From NCBI RefSeq assembly GCF_947501165.1, contig NZ_CANMUU010000003.1:1-64000 (forward strand): DNA of 64,000 nt, read 5' to 3'. The position numbers were made by a program, and so were the translations under genes. Shown one piece after another: positions 40,152 through 47,973 of this stretch (the stretch's first letter is position 1; each line of letters opens with the position of its first letter). The stretch is from an uncultured Allomuricauda sp. Lineage in GTDB: Bacteria > Bacteroidota > Bacteroidia > Flavobacteriales > Flavobacteriaceae. A model generated the notes under the pieces. It worked only from the letters and a program-made list of their open reading frames with translations, did not search any database and was not told where the DNA came from.

Positions 40152-40691
40152 CTATTTCTGCTTCTTACCTTGGCCAAGAACCCATCCTATGCTAAAACTT
40201 ACCGTAGGACCAAAACCATCATCATCCAGAAAATTATCAAAATAATATCCCACACCAAATTCTAGATTAAAGTTGAAACCCTTGGAATATGTTCTTTGAA
40301 TACCATATACAGGTCCAGCAAAGCCAAAATAGCCATCTCCAGAACTTAGGTTTCCAATAATTACCTCCTCTAAAAACAAGGTTCCTGAAGCGGCTAGATA
40401 ATTTCCTGAATTTCCTTGGATACGTTTGTCTCGATCCAATCTCCTTTTGAAATTATAGTAGTATCTGTACTGCCCATTGAGTGCTGGAAAAAAAGCATAG
40501 CCATCTGAATTCGTACCAAACTGCAAACCAGCTCCAAAGGCCAAAGTTTGGTCCTTCGCTATTCCAACTTCATACTCCAAACCTGGATTCAGAAAATTGA
40601 TTTTGAACTGGCTGTCCTCCACATTTTTCTGGTTTTGTGCATTTAAAATCAAGGTAAAGGCAAATAATGGTAGAATGAATAGGTGTTTCAT
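40152..40691 (-). CDS. Small outer-membrane protein, paralogue of the gene at 45110
   Basis: A 179-residue exported protein (signal MKHLFILPLFAFTLILNAQ). The mature part, FKINFLNPGLEYEVGI, QYRYYYNFKRRLDRDKRIQGNSGNYLAAS and GIQRTYSKGFNFNLEFGVGYYF, is a beta-rich barrel-like pattern that matches residue for residue in several stretches with the gene at 45110. The two flank the PF14905 receptor and the LytS/LytTR pair. Function unknown; it is likely in the outer membrane. Confidence 0.78.
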   Translation of the reverse strand: MKHLFILPLFAFTLILNAQNQKNVEDSQFKINFLNPGLEYEVGIAKDQTLAFGAGLQFGTNSDGYAFFPALNGQYRYYYNFKRRLDRDKRIQGNSGNYLAASGTLFLEEVIIGNLSSGDGYFGFAGPVYGIQRTYSKGFNFNLEFGVGYYFDNFLDDDGFGPTVSFSIGWVLGQGKKQK

Positions 40692-40742
40692 TGGTGTAAA
40701 GGTTTTAGTTACAGCGCAGAGCTACAAACACCATACCAATAC

Positions 40743-43142
40743 TTAACTACCTATCCTACCCCTCTCGTCTTCTAAACCGGTTTTTCGTTTCCGGGATTTT
40801 TTGATTTCGTTCCTTCCAAAGTCATACGTGAGTCCAAAGGCTACTCGTCTAGAATCACTTCCCCCACTACCATCTATAAACAATTCACCAAATTGTGTTA
40901 TGCCGCTCCAGGGAGAAGTGAACAAAATATCATTTACCGATAATCTTGCCGTAAAGCGACCATCCATAAATTTTTTCTGAACAGCTGCATTCAAGGAACC
41001 CAATGCATCCGTTTGATAGGTTCCTCCCCAAATTGATGGAGAATTATACCAACCTGAAACTTCAATACGCCAATCGTTAGGTAAAGAAAAAGTATTTTGT
41101 CCATAGAAGTTGAGGGTTTCCTGTCTAACCGGTAAAAACTCTGGACTGGTTGCTTGATAGTCACTGATGAAAGCGTTTAAACTTACGTACACATCCCACC
41201 AAGAAAATATTTTTTTGGGGTACGAAATCCCTAGACTAAATACTTCTTGATTTGCCACATTCAGCGTGGTCAGGTTACTTACACTTTCACTTTCTTCTAA
41301 GGTGACCCTTGCGAAAAAATCAGTGATTCGGCTATAACTAATGGACGTGGTCAATCTATAATTAAAGGTATGGGACAGTTTTAGGTTGTCCGTATATTGA
41401 GGCTGCAAAAATGGATTCCCCTCACTGAAAGAAAGCTCATTCAATCGAAATTGGAATGGATTCAGGGATTGATAATTGGGTCTTTGGATTCTTCGACTAT
41501 AATTTAATGCAAACTGATTCTTTCGATTAAGTTGATAGGTAAGTCCACCAGAAGGAAAGAAATCCGTAAAGTTTCGTTCCACTCTGTTGTTTTCATTTTC
41601 TTGTGTACTTTCCAAGTTTCCATCAGATACTGTATTTTCCACACGAACACCAACCTGAAGATTCCATTTGCCCCATTTGCGATTGTAGTTGAAATACCCA
41701 GCATTGATGTTTTCAGTATACCGGAATTGATTGCTTTGGGTATCATCCAATATATTTTGCCCATTGATTTCATTGAAAAAATTAAATGTATTGTCCGTAT
41801 CCACATAAGAAAGCTTAAATCCCAATCCCAACTTTCCTTTTAGGAAATTCTGTTCATAGTCCACTTTTGCCGTGGCAATCTCAATATCGATGGGTGTTTC
41901 TTGGAAGGTAATCGTTTCCCGAAAAATCGCCGACTCCGAAGGGTCAAAAAAGGTATTGGGCTGAAACGCATTTCGGTCACTATTGTACCCTCCATAATCT
42001 AGGTCCACATTAAGGCTATGACCTAAGGTGTCTGCATACTTGTAGTTGACGTTGGCATTGATGTTATAAGATGTATTGTCCACCTGATTTAATGCTACCA
42101 GAATACTATCTACTTGAACTACATCAAAGGGCCGGATTGGGGTTCTTGTGTTATTTGTACTGAATCTATTATTAAAATTTCCGTTGACGACCGCACCAAT
42201 GGTATGCTTGGAATCCAGATAATAATCGTAACCCAATTTTATGTTGTTACTGTTCCGGTCGTAAATACTTGTGGTCCTTGCATCAAATTGGGTATTGGAT
42301 TGGGTTCGTAAGAGATTTAAGAATCCCGTAGTTTTTCCGAATCGGTTACTGTACGTTCCATATAGATTTCCCTTTTTTCCTCTATTGTTAAAATTGATGC
42401 TAGAATTATATTGCACAAAATCTCCACTGGTAGCTCCGGTATTATACGTCCCATTGGTTCCAAGACTTTTATCTTTTTTGAGTTTGATGTTGATGATTCC
42501 TGCATTTCCTGCTGCGTCATATTTTGAAGAGGGCTGCGTAATAATTTCCACGGCCTCTATATCTGTAGCTTGGAGACTTTCCAAGAAGTTAGTCAAATCT
42601 TCACCTTGGAGAACGGACAATTTTCCATCTATGAATATTTGAACACCAGATTTCCCCTCCACTATGAAGCCTCCATTATTGTCAACTGTTACTCCCGGTG
42701 CCTTCCTTAGCAATTCAAAAGCGCTGGTTCCGGTGGCGTTGATTGTGTTTTCGACATTGAAAACCGTTTTATCCGCCAGAACTTGCACCATTGGTTTTTC
42801 GGCTACTACCGTTACTTCTTCCAAGTTTTGTGTAGCCTCGGTCATTACTATAGGATTCAATGCAAAATCGCCTCCGGTGTAGTTTATTTTTTTCTTATAA
42901 TCTGAATACCCTAGAGCTGTTACTTTAAACAAGTATTCGCTAGGAAGCATTCCAATCAATACAAAAGTTCCATCTTCGTTGCTTATGGTGGCTTTCACCA
43001 GGGAAGAATCTAATGGAGAATTAATGGTTACCGCAGCATACGGAATAGGTTCGTTCAATGCAGATTTAAGTGTTCCCGATATTTTTTGCCCAAAAGAAAC
43101 TACGGCAAAAAACGATAGAAATAAAGTCAAAATGGTTTTCAT
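40743..43142 (-). CDS. Outer-membrane beta-barrel family receptor (PF14905 type)
   Basis: A 799-residue exported protein (signal MKTILTLFLSFFAVVSFGQ). Domain order: CarboxypepD_reg-like (20-105, KISGTLKSALNEPIPYAAVTI), a TonB-type plug (about 115-215: FELLRKAPGVTVDNNGGFIVEGKSGVQIFIDGK) and a large barrel with NYSRRIQRPNYQSLNPF, the signature of the OMP_b-brl_3 family. These differ from SusC proteins and are often next to LytTR regulators in Bacteroidota. It is divergent from the histidine kinase gene, sharing a 186-bp region with repeated ACCTATA motifs. Ligand unknown. Confidence 0.9.
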   Translation of the reverse strand: MKTILTLFLSFFAVVSFGQKISGTLKSALNEPIPYAAVTINSPLDSSLVKATISNEDGTFVLIGMLPSEYLFKVTALGYSDYKKKINYTGGDFALNPIVMTEATQNLEEVTVVAEKPMVQVLADKTVFNVENTINATGTSAFELLRKAPGVTVDNNGGFIVEGKSGVQIFIDGKLSVLQGEDLTNFLESLQATDIEAVEIITQPSSKYDAAGNAGIINIKLKKDKSLGTNGTYNTGATSGDFVQYNSSINFNNRGKKGNLYGTYSNRFGKTTGFLNLLRTQSNTQFDARTTSIYDRNSNNIKLGYDYYLDSKHTIGAVVNGNFNNRFSTNNTRTPIRPFDVVQVDSILVALNQVDNTSYNINANVNYKYADTLGHSLNVDLDYGGYNSDRNAFQPNTFFDPSESAIFRETITFQETPIDIEIATAKVDYEQNFLKGKLGLGFKLSYVDTDNTFNFFNEINGQNILDDTQSNQFRYTENINAGYFNYNRKWGKWNLQVGVRVENTVSDGNLESTQENENNRVERNFTDFFPSGGLTYQLNRKNQFALNYSRRIQRPNYQSLNPFQFRLNELSFSEGNPFLQPQYTDNLKLSHTFNYRLTTSISYSRITDFFARVTLEESESVSNLTTLNVANQEVFSLGISYPKKIFSWWDVYVSLNAFISDYQATSPEFLPVRQETLNFYGQNTFSLPNDWRIEVSGWYNSPSIWGGTYQTDALGSLNAAVQKKFMDGRFTARLSVNDILFTSPWSGITQFGELFIDGSGGSDSRRVAFGLTYDFGRNEIKKSRKRKTGLEDERGRIGS

Positions 43143-43226
43143 GATTGTCGTTATTTAATATTGAATACCCAAAAATTTGAATTTGGTTACGACATTGAAA
43201 GAGCAACCCGACGAGTTGACCCATAC

Positions 43227-43308
43227 ACCTATAAATGGTCCTGGGCAATTCATCGACCTATAGGTCCATTCAACTTTTATGTATATTTAAAAAGCTAGGT
43301 TTATAGGT
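43227..43308. promoter_or_regulatory. Repeated ACCTATA motifs, candidate LytTR-regulator sites
   Basis: ACCTATA occurs at 43227-43233 and 43256-43262, 29 bp apart (about three helical turns), and again inverted as TATAGGT at 43302-43308. The middle copy is part of the perfect 12-bp palindrome GACCTATAGGTC (43255-43266). Read on the minus strand, GGACC-TATAGGTCGATG and GGACC-atttATAGGTGTATG look like a direct repeat. LytTR proteins typically bind spaced direct repeats, and the receptor and kinase genes diverge from this region. Confidence 0.5.
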
Positions 43309-43328
43309 ATCTTTCCAAAAAACCAAAC

Positions 43329-44387
43329 ATGAATAGGAAAATCATTTGGGGTATTACGGTGAAAGAACTTTTGATGGTTCTAGCCTTTTACATTGTTTCT
43401 GCTTTTTTTTACCACCTTACCGTTTGGTTAAGTGTTGCTGATGTAAGAAAAGAATCAAGTTCCTTATTTGGTCTGTATGCTTTCATTGATGGAGGTGCTT
43501 TGCAGTACTTTATTTTCCTCCTTTTTACCATTCCTATTTGGTGGTTTCTGTTTGTTCGCCTAAAAAACTCAAAGCTTTGGGAACGATTGGTTCTGCACAT
43601 TGTTTTTCTTCCCTTTTTCATTTTTGGTTCGCAAAAAATCTATTATGAAATTAGCGAAGCCCTAGAATGGTTCCATTTAGTGGGTTCTAGCTCTGTATGG
43701 GATTTATACATCCCTGGACTCTTCTATTTGATTCAATTCGGCATTTTTCATGCGTATGAGCATTATCTTGAAAATCAGAAAAAGCTTAAGCTTGAAGGGG
43801 AACTTAAACAAGTGGCATTGAAAAGTGAACTTGCCGCCATCAAAGCTCAACTCAACCCGCACTTTCTATATAATGTTTTTAATACCATTAATGCTTCGGT
43901 GCCGCCCAAACAGGAGAAGACTCGAACATTAATCGCAACATTATCTGATTTGTTCCGATATCAGTTAAAAGCTACCAAAGAAGAATGGGTACCCCTAGAA
44001 GAAGAACTTGAGTTTATCAAAAAGTATCTGGAGCTGGAAAAAGCACGATTTGAAGAACGCTTGAAAATTGAAATCAACGTATCCCAAGATTTATATACCG
44101 AAAAAATCCCGCCTATGTTACTCCAACCTTTGGTTGAGAATTCAGTAAAACATGGTATCGCCAATGAACTTAACGGGGGAAAAATCTCTATTTCCATCTT
44201 TAAGGACAATGAAAAGCTGAAGTTTGAAATTGCAGATACGGGTTCCGGTGTTAAAGACAAGGAAAGCATTTTTGGAAAAGGGGTTGGATTAACCAACACG
44301 CGTTTCCGCCTTCAAAAAATGTATCAATCCCAAATGGAAATACTAGATAACGAACCACAGGGGCTTAAAATCCGTTTTGCATTGTGA
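43329..44387 (+). CDS. LytS-type sensor histidine kinase
   Basis: A 352-residue inner-membrane kinase. About four hydrophobic segments lie in residues 10-145 (ELLMVLAFYIVSAFFY, FIFLLFTIPIWWFLF, LVLHIVFLPFFIFG), then a short coiled segment, the His_kinase H-box KAQLNPHFLYNVFN (phospho-acceptor His178) and an HATPase with LLQPLVENSVKHGI and GSGVKDKESIFGKGVGLTNTRFRL. No separate sensor domain is present; the membrane part probably senses. Its stop overlaps the regulator's start (GTGA), so the pair is translationally coupled. Confidence 0.93.
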   Translation: MNRKIIWGITVKELLMVLAFYIVSAFFYHLTVWLSVADVRKESSSLFGLYAFIDGGALQYFIFLLFTIPIWWFLFVRLKNSKLWERLVLHIVFLPFFIFGSQKIYYEISEALEWFHLVGSSSVWDLYIPGLFYLIQFGIFHAYEHYLENQKKLKLEGELKQVALKSELAAIKAQLNPHFLYNVFNTINASVPPKQEKTRTLIATLSDLFRYQLKATKEEWVPLEEELEFIKKYLELEKARFEERLKIEINVSQDLYTEKIPPMLLQPLVENSVKHGIANELNGGKISISIFKDNEKLKFEIADTGSGVKDKESIFGKGVGLTNTRFRLQKMYQSQMEILDNEPQGLKIRFAL

Positions 44388-45106
44388 AAAAAGTATTGAT
44401 TGCCGACGACGAAAAGGCAGGAAGGATATTGATCAAAGAATTTCTCGAGGATTACCCAGACTTGGTTTTGATAGCAGAAGTCAATAATGGTGTGGATGCC
44501 ATAAATGAAATCAATCGATTTAAGCCCGACTTGGTCTTTTTGGATATTCAAATGCCAGGAAAAACCGGTCTTGAGGTCCTAAATCATCTAGAGGAAATTC
44601 CTCAGATAATTTTTTCTACGGCCTACGATCAATATGCCTTAAAAGCTTTTGAGGTACATGCGGTGGATTACTTATTAAAACCCTATACAAAAGAACGTTT
44701 TAAAACAGCCATAGAACGTTTAAGCGCAAATACTTCCAAAATAGGAAAATTGGCGCAGAGCGTATTTATGGAAGATGCGGCCTACCCAAGTCGAGTATTG
44801 GTCCAATACAATAAGAAGCTTATAACCATAAAATGTGAAGATATTGTCTGGGTAGAGGCCTACGGGGACTATTCCAAGGTGCATTCGCAGGACAATACAT
44901 ATCTAAGTAATTTTGGCATCACCGACTTAGAACAAAAGTTGAATCCCCAACTTTTTTTGCGGGTGCATAGATCATCGATTATAAATCTAGACCGCGTAAA
45001 AGAACTCAATAAATATGGTAAAAGCTACGATGTTACCATGGACAATGACGAAGTTGTTCGGGTAAGTCGCGGATATATGGATGCCATAAAAAAGATAATG
45101 CTTTAG
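44384..45106 (+). CDS. LytTR-family response regulator
   Basis: A 240-residue regulator starting with GTG. The receiver domain (1-120) has ADDEKAGR, phospho-acceptor Asp54 in LVFLDIQMPGK and Lys in DYLLKPYTKE. The LytTR DNA-binding domain (about 140-240) has IKCEDIVWVEAYGDYSKVHS and FLRVHRSSIINLDRVKEL, the usual LytTR signature. It would be phosphorylated by the kinase just upstream. Targets are probably the neighbouring receptor and its own operon, inferred from the shared divergent region. Confidence 0.93.
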   Translation: MKKVLIADDEKAGRILIKEFLEDYPDLVLIAEVNNGVDAINEINRFKPDLVFLDIQMPGKTGLEVLNHLEEIPQIIFSTAYDQYALKAFEVHAVDYLLKPYTKERFKTAIERLSANTSKIGKLAQSVFMEDAAYPSRVLVQYNKKLITIKCEDIVWVEAYGDYSKVHSQDNTYLSNFGITDLEQKLNPQLFLRVHRSSIINLDRVKELNKYGKSYDVTMDNDEVVRVSRGYMDAIKKIML

Positions 45107-45109
45107 CGT

Positions 45110-45667
45110 TTATCTTCCTACACACCATCTTTTTTCGCTAACAATCCAACCTATGCTCAAATTAAAGACCGGATATATACCTCCATTGAATTCCCCTAAA
45201 TAATAGGCTGCACCAACATCTACTGAAAAACTTAATCCTGAGTTATAACTTCGTTGAATTCCAGTAACTAGTCCGGCGGTTGCAAAAGTACTTCTGGGAA
45301 TATCGTCTCCGGTAAAATCGTCACCTGCAAAAAAAACCGAAGCTGATGGTGCTATGTAATTGGCAGAATTTCCATATATCTGCCGTCCGCTTGTAGCCCG
45401 TCTGTCAAAATTGTAGTAATATCTATTTTGAATGGTTATTGCTGGGAACAACTTATAGTTTTCAATTGGTTCTGCTACGAAAGGGTCCAACGAAAACTGA
45501 TAAGCCACGCGTGCGTCCAAGGTTGAATTCACACCTAAACTCATTTCATATTCCATACCGGGGTGGAACATATTGATTTTAATTTGCCGTATCTCACAAT
45601 TTTTCCCAAACTGAGCCATGGCCCATTGGGTTGAGAAAACCCCAAAAAGAAGTAAAAAGATTCGCAT
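45110..45667 (-). CDS. Small outer-membrane protein, paralogue of the gene at 40152
   Basis: A 185-residue exported protein (signal ending TQWAMAQ). IKINMFHPGMEYEMSL, NRYYYNFDRR, IYGNSANYIAPSASVF and GIQRSYNSGLSFSVDVGAAYYLG align with the 40152 protein. The sequence is clearly diverged but the motifs are retained. It begins convergently 3 bp from the regulator's stop, so regulation with the two-component pair would need its own promoter. Function unknown. Confidence 0.78.
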   Translation of the reverse strand: MRIFLLLFGVFSTQWAMAQFGKNCEIRQIKINMFHPGMEYEMSLGVNSTLDARVAYQFSLDPFVAEPIENYKLFPAITIQNRYYYNFDRRATSGRQIYGNSANYIAPSASVFFAGDDFTGDDIPRSTFATAGLVTGIQRSYNSGLSFSVDVGAAYYLGEFNGGIYPVFNLSIGWIVSEKRWCVGR

Positions 45668-45716
45668 AGTAGGTACATTTGGGTGCTTAGAGATAACAGA
45701 TACTTTTTCAAAATAG

Positions 45717-45724
45717 TATTTTTG
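45717..45724 (+). promoter_or_regulatory. -7 box of the kdsA promoter
   Basis: TATTTTTG matches TAnnTTTG and lies 14 bp before the kdsA ATG, giving a very short leader. No strong -33 partner was found. Confidence 0.45.
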
Positions 45725-45738
45725 CCAAAACTAAACGT

Positions 45739-46557
45739 ATGCAATTAAGTCGTATCCCCCAGATAAAACATACAACGGAAGATAATTTCTTTTTATTGGC
45801 AGGACCCTGTGCCATTGAAGGAGAGGATATGGCCCTTCGCATAGCCGAAAAAGTTGTCGAGATTACGAACAAACTGAAAATACCCTATGTTTTTAAGGGT
45901 AGTTTTAAAAAAGCCAATCGTAGTCGTATTGACTCCTTTACGGGAATTGGAGATGAAAAAGCACTGAAAATCCTGAAAAAGGTATCAGAAACCTTTGAAG
46001 TTCCTACCGTTACGGACATTCATGAAATCAATGATGCCGAAAAAGCTGCTGAATATGTAGATGTCCTTCAAATTCCTGCTTTTCTGGTACGACAAACGGA
46101 TTTGGTAGTGGCTGCAGCACAAACTGGAAAAGTAGTCAACCTGAAAAAGGGCCAGTTTATGAGTCCCGAAAGTATGAAGCATGCTGTGAAAAAAGTAACC
46201 GATTCCGGGAACGATCAATCTTGGATTACCGATCGAGGTACCATGTTCGGGTATCAGGATATGGTCGTAGACTTCAGGGGCATTCCCACTATGAAGCAAT
46301 ATGCACCCGTAGTTTTGGATGTGACTCACTCGTTGCAACAACCCAATCAATCATCCGGAGTTACTGGAGGACGCCCAGCACTTATTGGTACAATGGCACG
46401 AGCTGGTGTGGCTGCCGGGGTAGATGGCCTCTTCATGGAAACCCATTTTGACCCCGCGAATGCCAAAAGTGATGGCGCCAATATGCTCGACCTAAGTCTG
46501 CTGGAAAAATTATTGAGTGATTTGGTAGCGATACGACAAGTTATAACCCAGCTTTAA
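45739..46557 (+). CDS. kdsA: 3-deoxy-8-phosphooctulonate synthase (KDO-8-P synthase)
   Basis: Condenses phosphoenolpyruvate with arabinose 5-phosphate in KDO synthesis for lipopolysaccharide. The 272-residue barrel has LLAGPCAIEGEDMA, FKGSFKKANRSR, the PEP-binding DVLQIPAFLVRQTDL and TDRGTMFGYQDMVVDFRGIP, and the C-terminal MARAGVAAGVDGLFMETHFDPANAKSDGANML. Length and motifs are full. A DUF1801 gene lies convergently just after it, overlapping 4 bp. Confidence 0.97.
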   Translation: MQLSRIPQIKHTTEDNFFLLAGPCAIEGEDMALRIAEKVVEITNKLKIPYVFKGSFKKANRSRIDSFTGIGDEKALKILKKVSETFEVPTVTDIHEINDAEKAAEYVDVLQIPAFLVRQTDLVVAAAQTGKVVNLKKGQFMSPESMKHAVKKVTDSGNDQSWITDRGTMFGYQDMVVDFRGIPTMKQYAPVVLDVTHSLQQPNQSSGVTGGRPALIGTMARAGVAAGVDGLFMETHFDPANAKSDGANMLDLSLLEKLLSDLVAIRQVITQL

Positions 46558-46925
46558 TCTCTTTTGTAAAAGCCCTTTTCCTTTAGTGAGTTTACTTCTT
46601 GAAGTACCTCAATCAATACTTGATCATTGATGTCTTCCAAAGAATGGTAACGAAGCGATTTCACCACCTTTCTTTTTTCTGAAATCATGAGTTCCACATG
46701 TTTGGTCAAATGGGCAGAGTTCCAGAAAGCAATATCCACATAGCCTTTCTTGGAAGATGCATTCAGATAACAAAGGGGATGCTTGCCGTTGTAAAAACAG
46801 GGAATACCCCATTTGTACTTCATATTTACTTCTGGGGCCACAGCTTCTATAATTGATTTCAAGTGCAATAATATACCGCGCTTGGGCTCAGGCTGTGATA
46901 AAATGTATTCTTCGGCTGGATTCAT
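46554..46925 (-). CDS. DUF1801 domain protein
   Basis: A 123-residue soluble protein of the DUF1801/YdhG-like class: PKRGILLHLKSIIEAVAPEVNMKYKWGIPCFYNGKHPLCYLNASSKKGYVDIAFW. The conserved tryptophan-glycine-isoleucine-proline string is characteristic. The family resembles iron-sulfur or small-ligand carriers but has no proven role. It commonly sits beside kdsA in Bacteroidota. Confidence 0.88.
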   Translation of the reverse strand: MNPAEEYILSQPEPKRGILLHLKSIIEAVAPEVNMKYKWGIPCFYNGKHPLCYLNASSKKGYVDIAFWNSAHLTKHVELMISEKRKVVKSLRYHSLEDINDQVLIEVLQEVNSLKEKGFYKRD

Positions 46926-46991
46926 TTCACATGGTCTTGTTGTTGTTCAACGATTTTAATCAAAAAAAGTGAATTATATTCAAATAAAGAT

Positions 46992-47010
46992 TAACTTTGA
47001 ATTTCAAAGT
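46992..47010. promoter_or_regulatory. Palindromic operator overlapping a -7 promoter box, copy 1
   Basis: ACTTTG (46994-46999) and CAAAGT (47005-47010) flank AATTT, giving a 17-bp inverted repeat. The left arm is embedded in TAACTTTG (46992-46999), an exact Bacteroidota -7 box, and the right arm leads straight into the ATG at 47019. The same palindrome with the same spacing and the identical following ACTTTTAAAT stands before creD. Confidence 0.7.
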
Positions 47011-47018
47011 ACTTTTAA

Positions 47019-47624
47019 ATGGAAGAAAAAAAATATTTAGAAGACATTTCTGAAATCAAAAATCTGATGAATCGTTCATCCAGATTCATTTCCTTAAGCG
47101 GGCTTTCAGGAATACTGGCTGGAGTATATGCAATTCTAGGTGCGATTATAGCATATCTGTTCTTACTTCCGGAAGGAGACTATGTGGTATTGCATAGTTG
47201 GAATTTCAAAATGCTGGTCATCACTTTGGTCAGCGTTGCCCTATTGAGTATTATCTCGGCATATCTGCTTACCACAAGAAAGGCAAAGAAGAACAATGAA
47301 AAAGTCTGGGACGATACTACGAAAAGGCTTTTACTCAATTTTTTAATACCCATGGTAACGGGAGGCATTTATATTTTAATCAAACTCAACAGTCAACATT
47401 ATGGTCTCACCGCATCTTTGATGCTCATTTTTTATGGACTTGCATTGGTCAATGCATCCAAATACACCATCGGTAATGTCAAATATCTGGGGTATGTTCA
47501 AATTATTCTTGGTCTTATCTGTGCCGCACTTCCTGGATATGGATTGTGGTTCTGGATTTTAGGATTTGGCGTACTTCATGTTATTTACGGGAGTTTGATT
47601 TATTTCAAAGAAGAAAAGGCATAA
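47019..47624 (+). CDS. Six-helix small membrane protein of unknown function
   Basis: A 201-residue inner-membrane protein with about six hydrophobic segments (LSGILAGVYAILGAIIAYLF, MLVITLVSVALLSIISAYLL, NFLIPMVTGGIYILI, LTASLMLIFYGLALVN, YLGYVQIILGLICAALPGYG, GFGVLHVIYGSLIYF). The cytosolic N-terminus is acidic. It ends 1 bp before the winged-helix gene (stop TAA, then CATG). I do not recognise the family; its linkage to a regulator and creD suggests envelope-stress work. Confidence 0.85.
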   Translation: MEEKKYLEDISEIKNLMNRSSRFISLSGLSGILAGVYAILGAIIAYLFLLPEGDYVVLHSWNFKMLVITLVSVALLSIISAYLLTTRKAKKNNEKVWDDTTKRLLLNFLIPMVTGGIYILIKLNSQHYGLTASLMLIFYGLALVNASKYTIGNVKYLGYVQIILGLICAALPGYGLWFWILGFGVLHVIYGSLIYFKEEKA

Positions 47625-47625
47625 C

Positions 47626-47922
47626 ATGGGTCTTATAGACAACATCAACAAATTATTTGACCATCGTATTCGATTGGGTATTATGTCCATTTTGATGGTC
47701 AACGAAGACGTTGATTTCAATAGGCTAAAGGAATTATTGAATGCCACGGACGGAAATCTTGCCAGTCATACCAAAACTCTTGAAAAGGCGGAATACATCA
47801 AAATAGAGAAGTCGTTTATTGGTAAAAAACCCAATACCCGATATTCAGCTACCAAGTCGGGAAAGCTGGCCTTCAAAAAACATATTGAAGCTTTGGAACA
47901 GATTATCAAAAATCAAAATTAA
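47626..47922 (+). CDS. Winged-helix transcriptional regulator (ArsR/MarR-like)
   Basis: A 98-residue single-domain DNA-binding protein: LFDHRIRLGIMSILMVNEDVDFNRLKELLNATDGNLASHTKTLEKAEYIKIEKSF forms the helix-turn-helix, followed by a wing KPNTRYSATKSGKLAF and a C-terminal helix. It has no sensor domain, so activity may depend on dimerisation or a partner, perhaps the adjacent membrane protein. The gene starts 1 bp after that protein. The two palindromic operators in front of its own operon and of creD make it the likely repressor or activator of both. Confidence 0.85.
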   Translation: MGLIDNINKLFDHRIRLGIMSILMVNEDVDFNRLKELLNATDGNLASHTKTLEKAEYIKIEKSFIGKKPNTRYSATKSGKLAFKKHIEALEQIIKNQN

Positions 47923-47938
47923 ATTTTTTTATTAATTC

Positions 47939-47955
47939 ACTTTGAAAAACAAAGT
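47939..47955. promoter_or_regulatory. Palindromic operator before creD, copy 2
   Basis: ACTTTG (47939-47944) AAAAA CAAAGT (47950-47955), then ACTTTTAAAT exactly as in copy 1 at 46994. The left arm forms TCACTTTG, one base off the -7 consensus. It begins 17 bp after the regulator's stop. Confidence 0.7.
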
Positions 47956-47973
47956 ACTTTTAAATATGAAATT

